64,000 nucleotides of DNA from Anastrepha obliqua (GCF_027943255.1 NC_072892.1:119119792-119183791); one strand, 5' to 3'; shown: positions 10,114-21,935, numbered from the stretch's first letter. A program made the numbers and translations. The notes: generated by a model from the letters alone, not told the origin.

Positions 10114-10834
10114 GGGGTTAGTGGTAGTCAGAATTCTTAAAAAATAGAAGCGGAGCATTCATATGCTGAAAAAATGGATGTTGCACGTATGAAGGTGGCA
10201 GATAAGCGCGCTAACGATGGCACTCGAGAAGGTAGAATGCTACGTAGGCAACAGCAAATCGATATTTTGAAACTGCAATGACGGCTGAAGAACTATGTAT
10301 TATATGACCCAGCAGTAGATGACACAGTGTAAGTAATTAAATAACTCGTAGAATTCTACATAAATCGATAGCATAACTTTAAATGCGTTTTTCTCAAAAC
10401 TATGTTTTCTCAACTGGTGATCACTGTAAGTTAAAATTCGCTTGGTAGATTTCAATAAAATTTAGACTGATTTTGAAAAACATAAAAAACTCGTGGATGA
10501 GCGAAGGATTTTTTAAAAAATTTTAATTTTTTTTAAACAATTAATTATCGGTTTTTTTTTCGAAGATCTGAAATATATTTTCCGAGGTCGCCATATTGTT
10601 AATTTTGAAAAAAAAGCTTCGATGAGACACAAGATTCTCTATTAATAAAACTAATTTCTCCTGATTTCCGCGATTTTTGAATTATTAATTTTTTCTCATT
10701 GAAATTTTGCTTAAATCAAGTCGAAGCATGGTGTATTAATGCTATGATTTATTTTTTGTGAAATAAAGCAATTGACTATCAAAAAAATTATTGATGGTCA
10801 TAATATTTTCGGGCCTCTGACTACCCCTAACCCT
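10114..10834. mobile_element. Kolobok-like non-autonomous element nested in the DD37D gene
   Basis: Flanked by TTAA on both sides (10110-10113 and 10835-10838). Left end ggggttagtggtagtcaga; the right end read on the other strand is agggttaggggtagtcaga, 17 of 19 matching. TTAA duplication with purine-G ends fits Kolobok better than piggyBac, whose ends start with pyrimidines; this is inference from known end rules. The element is 721 bp and has an AT-rich right half. Confidence 0.75.
10145..10332 (+). pseudogene. Unrecognised protein C-terminus inside the TTAA element
   Basis: One frame reads HSYAEKMDVARMKVADKRAN, then EGRMLRRQQQIDILK, then a stop, then LKNYVLYDPAVDDTV and a stop. The Lys/Arg-rich helix followed by a short acidic tail looks like the end of a real protein. 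I do not recognise it; it may be a relic of a parent element's gene. Confidence 0.35.
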
Positions 10835-11369
10835 TTAATAAAGAGCGCTGGATCTTCCAGCAAGATTCCGCTCTAGCCCATAAGGCAAACACCACCCACC
10901 AATGGACGCGAGAGATTGGCCGTCTGGAAGTCCAGATCTGAATCCCTTGGACTACAGGTTGTGGTCCGAATTGGAGAACATGACCTATCGAAGACCTCAC
11001 AGAAATTTAGAGAGTCACGAACAATCTTTGGTACGAGCAGCGACGTAAATATCCATGGAAACAGTACGTGCTGCAATAGCTGAATTGTCTAGTCGTTCGA
11101 AGGCTTGGGTAAAAGGGTAACCAATTCGAATGAAAATTTAAATTATTTTGTTTAGTGTTTGCATGATTAAATAAGACTAGCTTCATTGAGTTGACTAGTA
11201 CAGTTTCCTATCTATAACGGACTTAACTTGTAGAATTTATGGCAGGACTAAGTATTTTTATAGTCTTTGTCAGAAAAAAGGAACCACGATTATTCATGGA
11301 GCATAAAATATATATATGAATATTTAAATTTGGTTGACATGAAAGTATGTACAAAGCTACGAGTCGCAA

Positions 11370-11570
11370 TTACTAAATAAGCCGTGTAGTCTTCATCGTT
11401 GTCGAGTATTGCCTGGCATCTTCTCGGCATGCTTTGAAACAGCTTTTCTGCGTAGTTCTTCGACAAAGAGGACTAGTTTTAACTTTTTAGCTTAAATCAT
11501 GGACTGGCTTTCCGGCAACCTGCGTTTTCATAATTCCCCACACATTTTCACTAGCGTCGTAGCCCTTGAA
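11370..11570 (-). pseudogene. Tc1-like transposase C-terminal fragment
   Basis: Minus strand, about 11550 downward, reads SENVWGIMKTQVAGKPVHDL, matching the ENLWGILK-type segment that carries the third acidic residue of Tc1-like transposases. It is followed in another frame by SKHAEKMPG and a TRQR-like end, as in the usual C-terminus. A stop follows HDLS and there is a frameshift. Nothing of the N-terminal part is visible to the right, so it is a truncated relic. Confidence 0.6.
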
Positions 11571-11574
11571 TGGG

Positions 11575-13704
11575 ACTATTACGCAGCAAAAGGCACAACA
11601 AAATATATCTTGAAGGTATAGGAAAAAACCGTTTCTTTTCTTCTGACACAGACTGTATACATAATATATATGTATACATATATAATATATATTGCCTATA
11701 CATATTTTTTTTTGATTTTGTTTATTTATTGAATCTTTTTTGCATAAGAAACTAACAATAAGTTTACAAATCTTAAGTGCTAGAGTATTATGTTTCCCCT
11801 TTCCAATGCTAAGAAACTAATTATTTGTTCAATGAAATATATACTTATGTACACATATGATTAAATCGGATGTTAATGTGATGGAAGTGCTTGAATGACG
11901 ATTAGTGACAATGAGACCGTACTAGAAACCGGAACTGCCGAGATTCCGTTGCCTTCGGGGACGGACTCTCGTGTGAGGTGAGATTATTAAAATAGTGCAG
12001 ACTTGAAGAGGTTTTTGTTTCTCAATCGTGTGTGACCTTTATTTAGAAGCAGATTTCGGACTAGTTTATTGGGATGGTCTTCTAATTATAAAATTTAAAT
12101 CGCACATCACTCAAGACACTCAAAGTCTTATTGATCGAATTCTACTTTCTACGCCCCTTAGAGAATAGACTTCACGCGCTTCTCTTTTTGAATATAAATT
12201 TTAGTAGTATTTCTATAGGCAACTGTATTTTTATTTATAAAATTTCGTTTTATTTTTAGATGTCCATTCGTGCCCCTTTTCAACAAAAAAAAAGCTCAAA
12301 CTGTCACAAAACTCAAAGCAGACATAAAGTCCTTTACTAAATCTTTACTCATTCTGTGGGAGAAAAATTGCTTTCTCGCCGTTTACTGGTACCATTGGCA
12401 CTATAAAATTTACAACAAATATACTGGAACTTGTTTAGTTGCAACTGCACAAGTATGTAGTAAGTACAACCAATTCTACCACTATTTACAATAATAAAAA
12501 TACATACAATTTCAAGTGTCAGGAGCATAACAACAAATAAATATCCTTGCGAGTATAGTAAATTCATTTAAAATAAATAAATTGTACAAGCTGTTGATAA
12601 ATGACACTGATGTGTGGACGCTTGTTGTATTGCAAAAGGATGAATGACGACACGAATGCATGAATGAATGGATTTGTGAACGGAATGGTTGGAAATAATG
12701 TTACCGGGACTTGTGAGCGATAGTAAACAATACTTGAAAGAGCTCAAGAGCCAAAGCACACTGTACGTGAGTATGGTTTGTGTGCATGTCTTACTCACTC
12801 AACGACGCCTTACATGCACGTACCTATACATCTAAATATAGCACACAAAAACAGAAGTCCCCTGTGAGTGCATGTATGCTGGCATTTGAATGAGAAATGC
12901 AAGCAAAGAAAGCGCATTTACAGTTTTTAGCATTTTTAGCGTACTCACGCTTACAAATATACTTAAGGGAATTGCAAATATGCTACTTTGACACAAAAGT
13001 GTAGTCAGTCACACATACATGCAAGCACCGCCATGTAAACATGTGTGCACTTACTCACTCCCATACATATGTACACTATTTGTACGAGGTTTATGGAGCG
13101 AAATGGAGTGATTTGCACAAAAAAAAAAACGCAAACCAAGAACAAAAATGGGTGGTGTGATTCGAGAACTCCCTTTAGGTTATCGATACAAGCACAGGTG
13201 AATAAATAAATGTGTATAGAATTCTAGTTTGGTTTAGAACAGGCAAGGATTAGTTACTCAAAAGTGCATAAGTGTCTAATATTGACGATAAATTTGAAAT
13301 GGCAAAATGCTTCTGAGCCCACTTTAGGGCTTAATTGAATGTATCATGATGGGATTTTGTACAGCTTGGCAACAAGTGTTGAATGAAAGGATATGTGAAG
13401 AAGTTCTGGTAATACCAAAATAAAAGCAAATGTAAAGAAAAAAAAATATTTGTGATGAATGCAGAAACAATTTTTAGCATCTTTTTTGGAAGTGAAGTGC
13501 ACGACAGGTGGTTGAGTTGAATCGAATAAAACTTCAGTTGAATTTGGCTTAATCGGCTTGCGGAAAAGTGAGTTCCTCCATAGGGTTTTAACAATTTTTT
13601 TCTTTATCAAACTATTAATGCAGCATAACTTTTGAGCTTCGAAGCTAAATTCGAGAATTAGATGTTTGAATAAATACAGTCCGAATTATATATATACATA
13701 AATA
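11575..13704. other. No gene seen
   Basis: AT-rich DNA with TATA/ATAT runs near 11640-11720 and scattered tacata-type microsatellite. Apparent reading frames at about 12270-12800 and 13331-13610 lack recognisable domains and have low-complexity composition. I see nothing that I can assign. Confidence 0.5.
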
Positions 13705-13892
13705 CCGTGAGCGTCAAAATAAAGTGTACACCAATTATTTACAAGTTTTAACTATTTATTTTGTAATTTTAGTTTTATTTTTTACCACAAGAAGAATGAT
13801 ATAAAGTAAAGTTTTAAACTTTGTACAAAATTTGTAAAAATTCGGCAATTTTCATCAAAATTTCAAACCTTTTACTAAAGCGAATCTATTAA
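13705..13892. repeat. Tc1-type end repeat, copy 1
   Basis: Begins gtgagcgtcaaaataaagtg, like the terminal inverted repeat of Tc1-like elements, and aligns throughout with 40207-40390 (for example, catcaaaatttcaaa versus catcaaaacttcaaa). I see no coding sequence. It is probably a MITE or truncated end. Confidence 0.6.
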
Positions 13893-14640
13893 GGGGAGAG
13901 CCTGCTTTAAAGGTTTCAAAAAATCGATTTTTTTTTGCATAAATGTCATTCCAAACTATCCAAGAATGTGTCCTCAAAATGTCAGAAGCAAATTCAAAAT
14001 ATTTGCGGAGTTCCAGAAGAAATTGAGAGCAAGCGTCGAGCAGGTATACGAGCGGCCGGATCGCTCGAAGTGCGATTTCTCGGTTTTTAATTTTACGATT
14101 TTTTCTAATTGGCGGGAAAGATAGGGAAAAGGTTAAACGTCCTATCGAAATGAGATAACATTGATTGTATTCGGAATTAAATTCTCTTCTAGTTGGACCT
14201 AAAAAACCTTAAGAAAGTTATGATTAACCCACTTTTTAAACAATCTAAAGTGAATTTGTTTATTCCAAAAAAATGATTTTTTTTTAATTAGCGAAAAATT
14301 GTTGAATTTCTCACTTTTTGTTTAATTTTCTTGGTTTAACTAGAAGCTATACTATACTAAAATACAAATTTGTTTGGGTTTTTGGTTTCAGATGAAAATT
14401 GCGACCTGCTTCTTTCCCGCCGGACGACACATGCAAACCCGAGGCGCCTCGGCAAAATGCTTGTACCAGGCATAATATGACATTATATTTGAATAAAAAA
14501 ATTTGAAAAAACTGTTGAAATACATATATAAAAATAAAATCAGAAAGTTTCGTTTCAATCGAATATTTCTTTCCTTCCCAAAAAAATCCACGAAAAAATC
14601 GATTTTTTGAAGCCGTGTCCATCTGGCTGTCAGCCCAGAA
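13893..14640. other. AT-rich element-like segment beginning TTAA-GGGG
   Basis: A TTAA (13889-13892) precedes ggggagagcctgc, and ttcaaaaaatcgattttttt follows at 13915; the similar ttttttgaagcc context recurs inverted near 14600-14614. The internal composition resembles the TIR element at 54474-55335. I could not locate a matching right end, so this is suggestive only. Confidence 0.35.
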
Positions 14641-15583
14641 TGAAACAAGGCGGATTCATTTCATTTTTCTATTTTGCCCATACTTTTCTTTGACAATTAA
14701 ACGTACAAAATATTGTTGTTGCTCTAGTGCTACCACTTTCAAAGAATGCGCCTTGCTTTTTACTCAGAATTTATAGACAATTTTCGGCTATTTCATTAAT
14801 TTTGGTATATTAGAATGTAAGCTTTATTTTGATTTTTGAGAATTTTGTTTTGTCTCGTGCATTTTCCTTATTTAACGCCTAATCTACATTCTTTCATATG
14901 AAAAAAAAAACAACCAACGCCGTCAGAATTTGCTGGTTTGGCTGTAGTTTTGATTGAAAAGGCATTTACAGAGTCATTAAAATGAAAAGTGCGCTTTTTA
15001 AGGGCTAAGTGCAATTTTTCAAAGGTGTGTTTCCGTACTATTGAGCACCATTTTCAATATTCAGAGCTGCTACAACACTACATCACACAACCGAAAATTT
15101 TTCAAAATAACTAAATTCCGCCAAAGGCCCTCTGAAATGTTCAAGACATACCATCTTTCACCATTTTTGAAGTTTATGTAAGTTATGAACATTTTTTTGG
15201 TGGTTCAAAGTTTTTTCCTTTCTAGGACGGAATGGCAAATGAAATCGAAAGAGCCTTGACCTCCAAACAACCTTGAAGAATTCTACCCAAGGCAGCTCGC
15301 TTTGTGTCTAGCTTCGTTTACTTACTTTTTGTGGTACTTTCAGCTTTGGTTACTTTGTCAGCTTTGTTATTTTTTTCATTAAACTCAATAATAAAACTTT
15401 TGAATGAACCAAAAAAATTATTAAAAACAGCAAAAGTTACGCTTTCGACGTTTTGGGTAGATTCGATTTTCACTCAGAAATCGACCTGAAAAAAGAAATC
15501 GAGAGATTATGTGATTATGTGAGTTAATGCTTTTGTTGCATAAAACTTGAATATTGGTTAAAAATGAATTAAATAAGTATAAA
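14641..15583. other. No gene seen
   Basis: AT-rich DNA. Short reading frames near 15304-15489 have Leu/Ser-rich low-complexity composition with no domain. Confidence 0.45.
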
Positions 15584-15706
15584 TTAAATGATTGGCGCGT
15601 ACACTTCCTTTTGGCCGAGCTCATTCATTTATTTATGGTGTTCGTCTTGATGTTGCAAATGGGGGGAGCTACAGTTTTAAGCGGATTTTTTAAGCAGAAA
15701 TACTCT
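15584..15706 (-). mobile_element. SINE 3' fragment
   Basis: Starts gattggcgcgtacacttcct next to an AT-rich tail (taaattaaat), the 3' end of the SINE on the minus strand. It has the landmarks ttggccgagctc and gcagaaatac. It lacks the tRNA-like head. Confidence 0.75.
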
Positions 15707-17507
15707 CGTATTTGACACTTGTAAACTAGACAGCTGCAGTATAAATTATAAAATATTTATTTCTTAACAAAAGAATTTACAATAATCTTGTAAGCTTAGC
15801 AAAGCTAGCAATCGAGGTCATCTCCAAGCTAGTGCATTTGAAAATAACTCCCATTAGCCAATTCTAATCGCACTTAATTGCTCTTTATTATTAACCTAAC
15901 CCAAATTGGGGGACATCAGAATTTGTTTTAGAGGTATGGTTCCTTCGGCAAAGTTTCTTATTTTGATCCCTAGAATATGATTTTTACAGAGCAATGGGCG
16001 ATTTTTTTGCCTCCCCACAAATCGACCGGCCTAGTATACATAGATATATCTGTGTATATGTACAAACAACAACATATCAACAAAATTATTACACCCTTGT
16101 GTAGAAGAACGCGCGTATAATTAAATTACTCAACGTTCTCGAGAGCTTTGACCGCGAGCTTCTCGAATATTCCTTGCAGCAGCCTGCTCTTTTTAATCTA
16201 GAATCAACCGAGTGGCAGCCAAGCACAAAACCTATCGGTTACGGCACGCATTTCTATGTTTTTTGCAACTGTGCGGTTGTGTGCTCCACAAATATTATAT
16301 ATCATACTCGCCAGCTTCGAAGAAATAACTTTAAAATTTGGCATGCAGATTTATAGGCAGCTAAACTTTACGGTGTCAAAAGTGGCTCTAAAATCGATGA
16401 AACGCCGGTATTTGTCGTCTTATTTGTCTAGGAGTTCCATCAGAAATTTACGTACTATGGAAGTATGCACCTGGCCTTAATTTCTGCCAATCAGGATCCA
16501 CCAGGCAATACAGCTTAGTATGGCCACCACTGCTAAAATTTATTAAACATATCTCAATACAAATTTACTATCCTGTGACATTTGCCCTTTGCAGCAAAAG
16601 CACCGCAGTTTCGGGAGCTTAAATTTATTAGTTTATGTGTATGGACGCGTATGTTTGCGTGTAATATCGCAGAGTATCAAAAAATCGCTTTACCTTCGGC
16701 TGCCTTCTTAATGCAATAAATAACATATTTTTATGGTTGCTGGGAGATGCAACAAAAACGAAAATAAAAAAAGAACTTTGAATATTTTTGTATCTGCAAC
16801 CAAACGCAACAGCGCGTATAAAAAGCAACACTGAACAAAAAAAAGAAAAATACTCAATAAAAAACATAAACGGGGCTGCGGCATTAAAGCAAAAGTTGAA
16901 AAGCTGAAAAGGATGCAGATCCACATAAATCTTAATTGAAAGTCAAAAGCATTTTTCGGCAACTACAACTGCAGCATACTACTGAAATGTTCGACCGCTG
17001 GCACTTGTCGATTATGTTTACACGGCCGCAGAAGCTGTGGCAGCAACATCAGCCCTCAACGATAATGCAGCACCAGCTCCCATTGCGTGCAACATTCATA
17101 TTTGTGGCATATGCCAAAGCCGTTGCTGAACAAAGATATCTAAAAAGTATGTGCATACGGGTATGCAGAGTGAGTAATGCGATAAAAAATTACTTAAAAA
17201 AGGTATTTGTGGAGCAGCAAAAAGGCATGAAGGAAAACATGAAACATATGCTGGCAAAGGGGCAATTTTTGTATGCGAGGGTAAGCATTTTGTAGAGCGA
17301 TAGACTAAAAGGCGGTACTCGTTGGTGCATGTGCATGCAGCAGGGGCTGTGAGTGTTGCACTACACTCTAAATAAAGATACACATGCGCATCTATGTATG
17401 TATTTGTATGCGGTAGCATTTATTTTGGATATTTTTGAAGCAATGGGTTTAACATGGGGCTGTTTGGCAGGTACAGAAATATAGAACATTTTTTTTTAGA
17501 TTAATTA
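15707..17507. other. No gene seen
   Basis: A 119-codon frame at 16936-17295 (+) and overlapping minus frames lack any recognisable domain. The DNA has the mixed composition of fly intergenic or intronic sequence. Confidence 0.45.
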
Positions 17508-18663
17508 CGAGATGTGTTCAAAAAATAAGCTGAATTTTCAAATTTCGCGAGCTACGCACATTCGACTCTCGATTCTTATTATTTTTTATGTTGGTACACT
17601 CGTCTCGAAGATATGTTCACGGTTTTAGCAATGTAGCAGGTTTGGTTTATTTGTGAGAGGCATAAATAAGACAAGCGTTTGCGTGTTCGGCGATTTTAAA
17701 CTATCGAAAAAAATGGATCAAGGAGGTTGAATCAAATTTGGTGTAAAAAATGGAATTAAGTGCGCAAAAACACTTAAAATGTTGACAGTGGCATACTGTG
17801 AAAGTACTCTGAGTCAAAAATATGTTTATAAGAGGTACAAGTTTTTCCCAGAAGGTCGACGCTCGCTCTGGATGACTCAGTACATAAACAATCGATGAAA
17901 ATGTTGAGAAAGTGAAGAAAATTGTTATGGAGAGTCGTCGAATCACAATTATAGAAGTGGCTGAGAATGTCAGCACAACTACTGGTTCATTTCATGTAAT
18001 CTTTTCGGAAATTTTGGGCATGAAGCGTGTGTCAGCGAAGTTCGTTCCAAAATTGTTGAGTTTTGACCAAACACAACGTCGCATAAACATCGCTCGGGAA
18101 GTGTTGAATGACGTCAACGGTGATCCAGATTTGCTTAAAAGGGTCATAACTGGTGACGAATCGTAGGTATATTGTTATGTATTCGAAACCAAGAGCCAAG
18201 ACCAAAAAAGGTACGCCAAGTTCGACCAAATGTCAGGGTTTTGTTCATTGGTTTTTTCGATTACCATGGCGTAGTGCATCAAAGTTCTTACCACGAGATA
18301 GTACGGTAAATACCTTGAAATTATGCGCCATTTGCGTGAAGCAAGACAGAAAAAAGGCCCGGAATTGTGATGAAAAATGCATGACTTTTTGCATCATCAG
18401 AGATTCTTCGGCCAAAAACAATACCGTTATCATGCTTCAATCACCATATTCCCCAAATGTTTCCCCTTGCGACTTTTTTTGTATTCGCAAGATTGAAAAG
18501 ACCCATGAAAGGACGGTGTTTTGCGACGACAAGGACATACCAAAAAGTGCATGTCAGAACTGCTTCGAGAATTGGAAAAAACGCTGGGACAAGTGTATTA
18601 TATCCGAGGGGACTGCTTTGAAGGAGATAAAATAAATTCATCTTATTTTTTGAACACACCACG
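17508..18663 (+). mobile_element. DD34D mariner element, second lineage
   Basis: Ends cgagatgtgttcaaaaaata and tattttttgaacacaccacg are inverted repeats flanked by TA (17506-17507 and 18664-18665). Length 1,156 bp, slightly short for the family because of an internal deletion. Confidence 0.9.
17713..18638 (+). pseudogene. Mariner transposase pseudogene lacking the second catalytic segment
   Basis: Plus-strand transposase: VKNGIKCAKTLKMLTVAYCE (N-terminal helix-turn-helix), RRITIIEVAENV, VPKLLSFDQTQRR, and the first catalytic box VITGDES near 18145-18170. Frameshifts follow near 18165-18240. The HHDNAPAHTS-type box that should carry the second Asp near 18395 is missing; sequence passes directly from a Cys/His remnant to AKNNTVIMLQSPYSPN. 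The third box reads VSPCDFF, and the C-terminus FENWKKRWDKCIISEG is well kept, ending with GDKI-like residues in a second frame. The protein cannot be active. It differs in sequence and ends from the mariner at 7057-8319. Confidence 0.88.
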
Positions 18664-18679
18664 TAATTAAAGCTTAATA

Positions 18680-18880
18680 GTTTGTGGTGCCAGCTCGTAA
18701 ATACGTTAATGAATGAATTTGGATTTGAGCAAATTCTCCAGATTAAAACTGTCCCCATAAATTTTCTATAATGTTCAAATCTGGGGAATATGGTGGTCAT
18801 ATTAAAGTTTCAATTTGGGACGCAATCCAATTTTTAACCTCACTTAAGAGCCTTCCATCATTTGAAATGGTGTTTTTTTT
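18680..18880 (-). pseudogene. Tc1-like transposase C-terminal fragment (SPDLNIIENLWG)
   Basis: Minus strand reads GRLLSEVKNWIASQIETLI, a stop, then PPYSPDLNIIENLWGQF at about 18745-18860. SPDLNIIEN contains the Glu of the DD34E triad of Tc1-like elements. The fragment touches the right end of the mariner at 17508-18663. The missing N-terminal and central parts may be those at 19480-20105, separated by about 600 bp of unrelated AT-rich sequence. Confidence 0.65.
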
Positions 18881-18884
18881 TGCG

Positions 18885-19480
18885 TGTTTCTTTAAAAGCG
18901 TGTGAAACGGCAACGAAAAAAGATTTTTTATTTATGTTTTCGGTTTTTTTGTTTTTTTATCCATTGTTTAAAAATAATTTTTTTTTTACCTACTACGTTC
19001 AAAAAGTTGGTCTTCACACGGACAATGGACACAGATATATCCTGTTCTACTAAACCGATTTTGATGAAATAAAATTTCAATGCCGTATAATTGATGTCGT
19101 AATCGTATAAACCGCGATCGTTTGGAAAAAAAAAATTTTTGTATTTATTTCTGGAACTTTAAAGTAAAAAAAGGGTCAAAATCGCTTTTTCATGTTTGAA
19201 CGTCCGCCTTTTTGTCAAATTTTATTTTTCTTTTACGATCATAGTTCATACGATAACGACATTCATACTGAACATGAACCTTTTTGCCTTTTGATTTCAG
19301 ACATCTGTGACTCCCAGAAACCGTGTCGCCAGCGAAATACCGTTTTTTGAAAGACCATTTTTTGTAAGCTGACAACTTTTTGAAGGATCCTTGCATGGCC
19401 AAAAAAAATTTTTATTTTTAACAATGAATGAGGCGAGGACCTGAAAGTATGTACAGGTCCAAATGTTTCACGTATCTTGG
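18885..19480. other. AT-rich spacer between two Tc1 fragments
   Basis: Runs of T and A (18870-18990, 19120-19140, 19400-19420) and no recognisable coding sequence. It could be an insertion that split one Tc1 element, but I found no inverted ends or target duplication. Confidence 0.4.
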
Positions 19481-20105
19481 AAATAGTTGATCCCAACAGA
19501 ACTTAATAGAGCTTTACAGAGCTCTACTAATTCTAGTCTACAATTTTCAATGCGAACTCGCTATAGTATGAATTTGCTCACTATACCATTGCCCACCTTC
19601 AGGGCTGTAATACCGACTCAAGTAGTCTTCCTCTTTTCTTAAGTCCAAGAAATAGTAATTCTAGCCACCCGGCCCATCCAGATTGAATTTCTTTCCGTCA
19701 CTAAATACTAATTTTTTCCATTCACCGTGATCACTATTTGTAACAGAACTGCAAACCTCGTGGTCCCTTGTAAAATCGAGGGGGTTTTTTTTGCGAAATT
19801 TATTCAAAGTTTTTTGTTTTTTTTTTGTTATTTTCTACGCTTCGAATAGTGAAATGATAGATTTCCATTTGTCATTTCTTTAATTTTTGCTGTTGAGTGG
19901 TCGGAATTTGATGCAATCCTAAGGATTTTGCGTGTTTCCTTGGGAGTCAAAGCCATCGCAGTTCTGCCTTGGAGTTCTTAAAAATCCACAACATTTGGAC
20001 TTCGACCAGTCTTATTGGCAAATTGGCGATCTAAAAGTTCCTGTGAAGTCAAGATATCGATTTGTTCTTTTTCGTGATCTGTTAAAACATTCTGCTTTGC
20101 CATTT
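19481..20105 (-). pseudogene. Tc1/Tc3-like transposase N-terminal and central fragment
   Basis: Minus strand. The start codon at about 20103 begins MAKQNVLTDHEKEQIDILTS, followed by ANKTGRSPNVV, the paired-like helix-turn-helix start of Tc1/Tc3 transposases. After a deleted stretch the first catalytic box appears as KLVFSDGKKFNLDGPGG near 19680-19730, with the acidic residue after Asp replaced by Gly, then YYFLDLRKEEDYLSR. It fades near 19560. Stops and a large internal deletion make it a relic. The flank at about 20370-20390 (gcgaaccggactgta) may be its right terminal repeat. Confidence 0.7.
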
Positions 20106-20399
20106 TATTAGAATTAAGAAATTTTCGACCAAACACAATGAATGCTTAAAAAATTATCCTTTTCACAGCTACAATTCACAAATAATGTAGGCAAACTGAG
20201 TGCCTCTATTCAAGTTTTTGTTGAAGTTTTACTGCTGCGAAATACTGTTAAATGGTCGCTACTCGATCGGTAGTCTTCACTTGCATTATCAGAAACCCTT
20301 GTGTTACTAGATAAAATACGGTTGCTTCAGTAAGCATTTTGTTTCAAAAAAATGATTGCCTCTAATCAAGCGAACCGGACTGTATGTTCAGCCTTTCAC

Positions 20400-21179
20400 A
20401 CATTTATGTACATGTGCGGTTTGTATGTGTGCATATGGGTAGACTTGTGCGGAAATGCGTATTGCCGTTGAGGGGGAAACACTTAGGAAATTACTGTTTT
20501 AATGCATTTATAAGAGTTTCAAGTGGAAGATTACGGTAGCAAGTCATTAAGAATTTAATTGTTTATTCCTCTCATCAATAATTTGTGCACGTGCAGCTAT
20601 TTGATTATCGGCATTTTTGGCTTACTACTACAATAAAAATATACTTATCAAATAATTACAAATTTGAAATTAATCATTTATTAATGTGATGGTATTAAAA
20701 CTAGTGGCGTCACATATCATTTATGAAAACCGAACGCAGGGCCGGAATCACGAACGAGCTGCTGAGGAAATACGCTGGGCAGTGCTTGGCATTAGTAGTT
20801 AATACAAGGTTTGGATAAAAATGTTATATAATCTTTAGCTCAAATAGTACAATCTAAATCTTATTGCTTTCATCCACGTTAGTAATGGGCAAACTAATAT
20901 GTCAACATTTTTGTTTTCGATTGCTCATGGATTATACGGCGCCGTCTATGATCTTTAACGTTCTCTAGCACGTTTCTATCGAGAAATCGACAAAATTATC
21001 GATTCATATCGATTCAATCCAATTTGCTCGAATGGTCGAGAAAAAGTGTCTCTGTAATCTTAATCGAAATGAGAGAAAAGGTATGCCAAATCACGAGGAA
21101 TATATGAAATCGAATCAATAATTGATTGTGACAACATTGAGTGAAGTACGGATGAAAGCCAAAATGTGCAATATTAAAT
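20400..21179. other. No gene seen
   Basis: AT-rich DNA with tatgtgtgcatatg-type microsatellite near 20400-20440 and a gatcgata-rich stretch near 20985-21020. Nothing is recognisable as coding. Confidence 0.45.
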
Positions 21180-21935
21180 AACTAAAGGTTCTCTCGAAAG
21201 ACACGCAAGATTTCCCAATTTAGTTCTTCTAAATATTTCTGGACCGATTTAGCAACGTGTTGCCTAGCGTTGTCATGCAGAAAAATCAGTCTGTCCCATT
21301 CCGGTCGCTTGCCGCTTTTCTTTGAGAACTCGATTCAAATGCAATGTTTGCGTCGGTAACGATGACCAGTGATGGTTTTAGATGGTTTAAGGAGTTCGTA
21401 ATAGATAACACTCTTCTGATCCCACCAGATGCACAACATAACCTTTGAAGCATGACTATTTTTTTTTCGCTGTCGATGGTCCTGGTTCACTTGGCAGGCA
21501 CCAACTTTTTCGACGCTTAGGGTTATCACAATAGATCCATTTTTCAGTTCCAGTGACGATGCGATGCAGAAAACGCATTCTATTGATGTGGCACCCAGTT
21601 ACCTGCTTTCTGGACCATTCCCATCGCCTGCAACCGTTTACCGACGGTTGATTTGTCAACATCTAACTTTTAGACATATCATCAAAGATTCGACATGCGT
21701 CTTGACTCAATAACTGTTGTAGTTGAGTACCTTCGAATTTTTTCGGTGCCCCTTCACGATCTTTATTACTCACGTCGAAATTGCCATTTCCCCGGGGAGA
21801 TAAAATATAGTGCATAGAGCTGACATTTTGCCTACGTAGCGTGCGTAGTTGTTCATAGCTCATCCTTCCTGTTCCGGCATTATCGTACACTGTGTGAGTT
21901 TGTAATTACAGCTGCTACTGCTCTGACACCTGCTT
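21180..21935 (-). pseudogene. Mauritiana-type mariner transposase, truncated
   Basis: Minus strand. The N-terminal part reads NGNFDVSNKDREGAPKKFE near 21740-21790. Then come [20 protein letters not shown] near 21530-21590, with the usual Asp of VTGDEKW replaced by Thr; [20 protein letters not shown] near 21390-21450; and IFLHDNARQHVAKSVQKYL near 21215-21275 with the second Asp kept. It stops at WEI near 21200, so the third Asp box is missing. At least three frame changes occur. The wording of its motifs matches the mauritiana (Mos1) group rather than the two other DD34D lineages in this window, but resembles 58435-59647. Confidence 0.85.

Larger units (their letters stand above)
9615..11125 (+). 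pseudogene. DD37D (maT-like) transposase pseudogene split by an insertion
   Basis: Plus-strand transposase remnant in two pieces, about 9615-10113 and 10835-11125. The first piece has IRRIPLRKRKLMFSEMNVST (linker and second helix-turn-helix region) and the first catalytic Asp in NILFTDEKIFTVEE near 9930. The second resumes with ERWIFQQDSALAHKA (second Asp) near 10845-10890, then NPLDYRLW-like and TVRAAIAEL-like remains. Relatives have 37 residues between the second and third Asp; here a small deletion and frameshifts disturb that segment. The two pieces read through in frame when the TTAA-flanked insertion is ignored, which confirms the break is an insertion. The element's own ends were not found. 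Confidence 0.8.

Noticed and set aside
16936..17295. A 119-codon plus-strand frame
   Set aside because: No domain, Gln/His-rich start from CAG-type sequence, and an equally long frame on the other strand.
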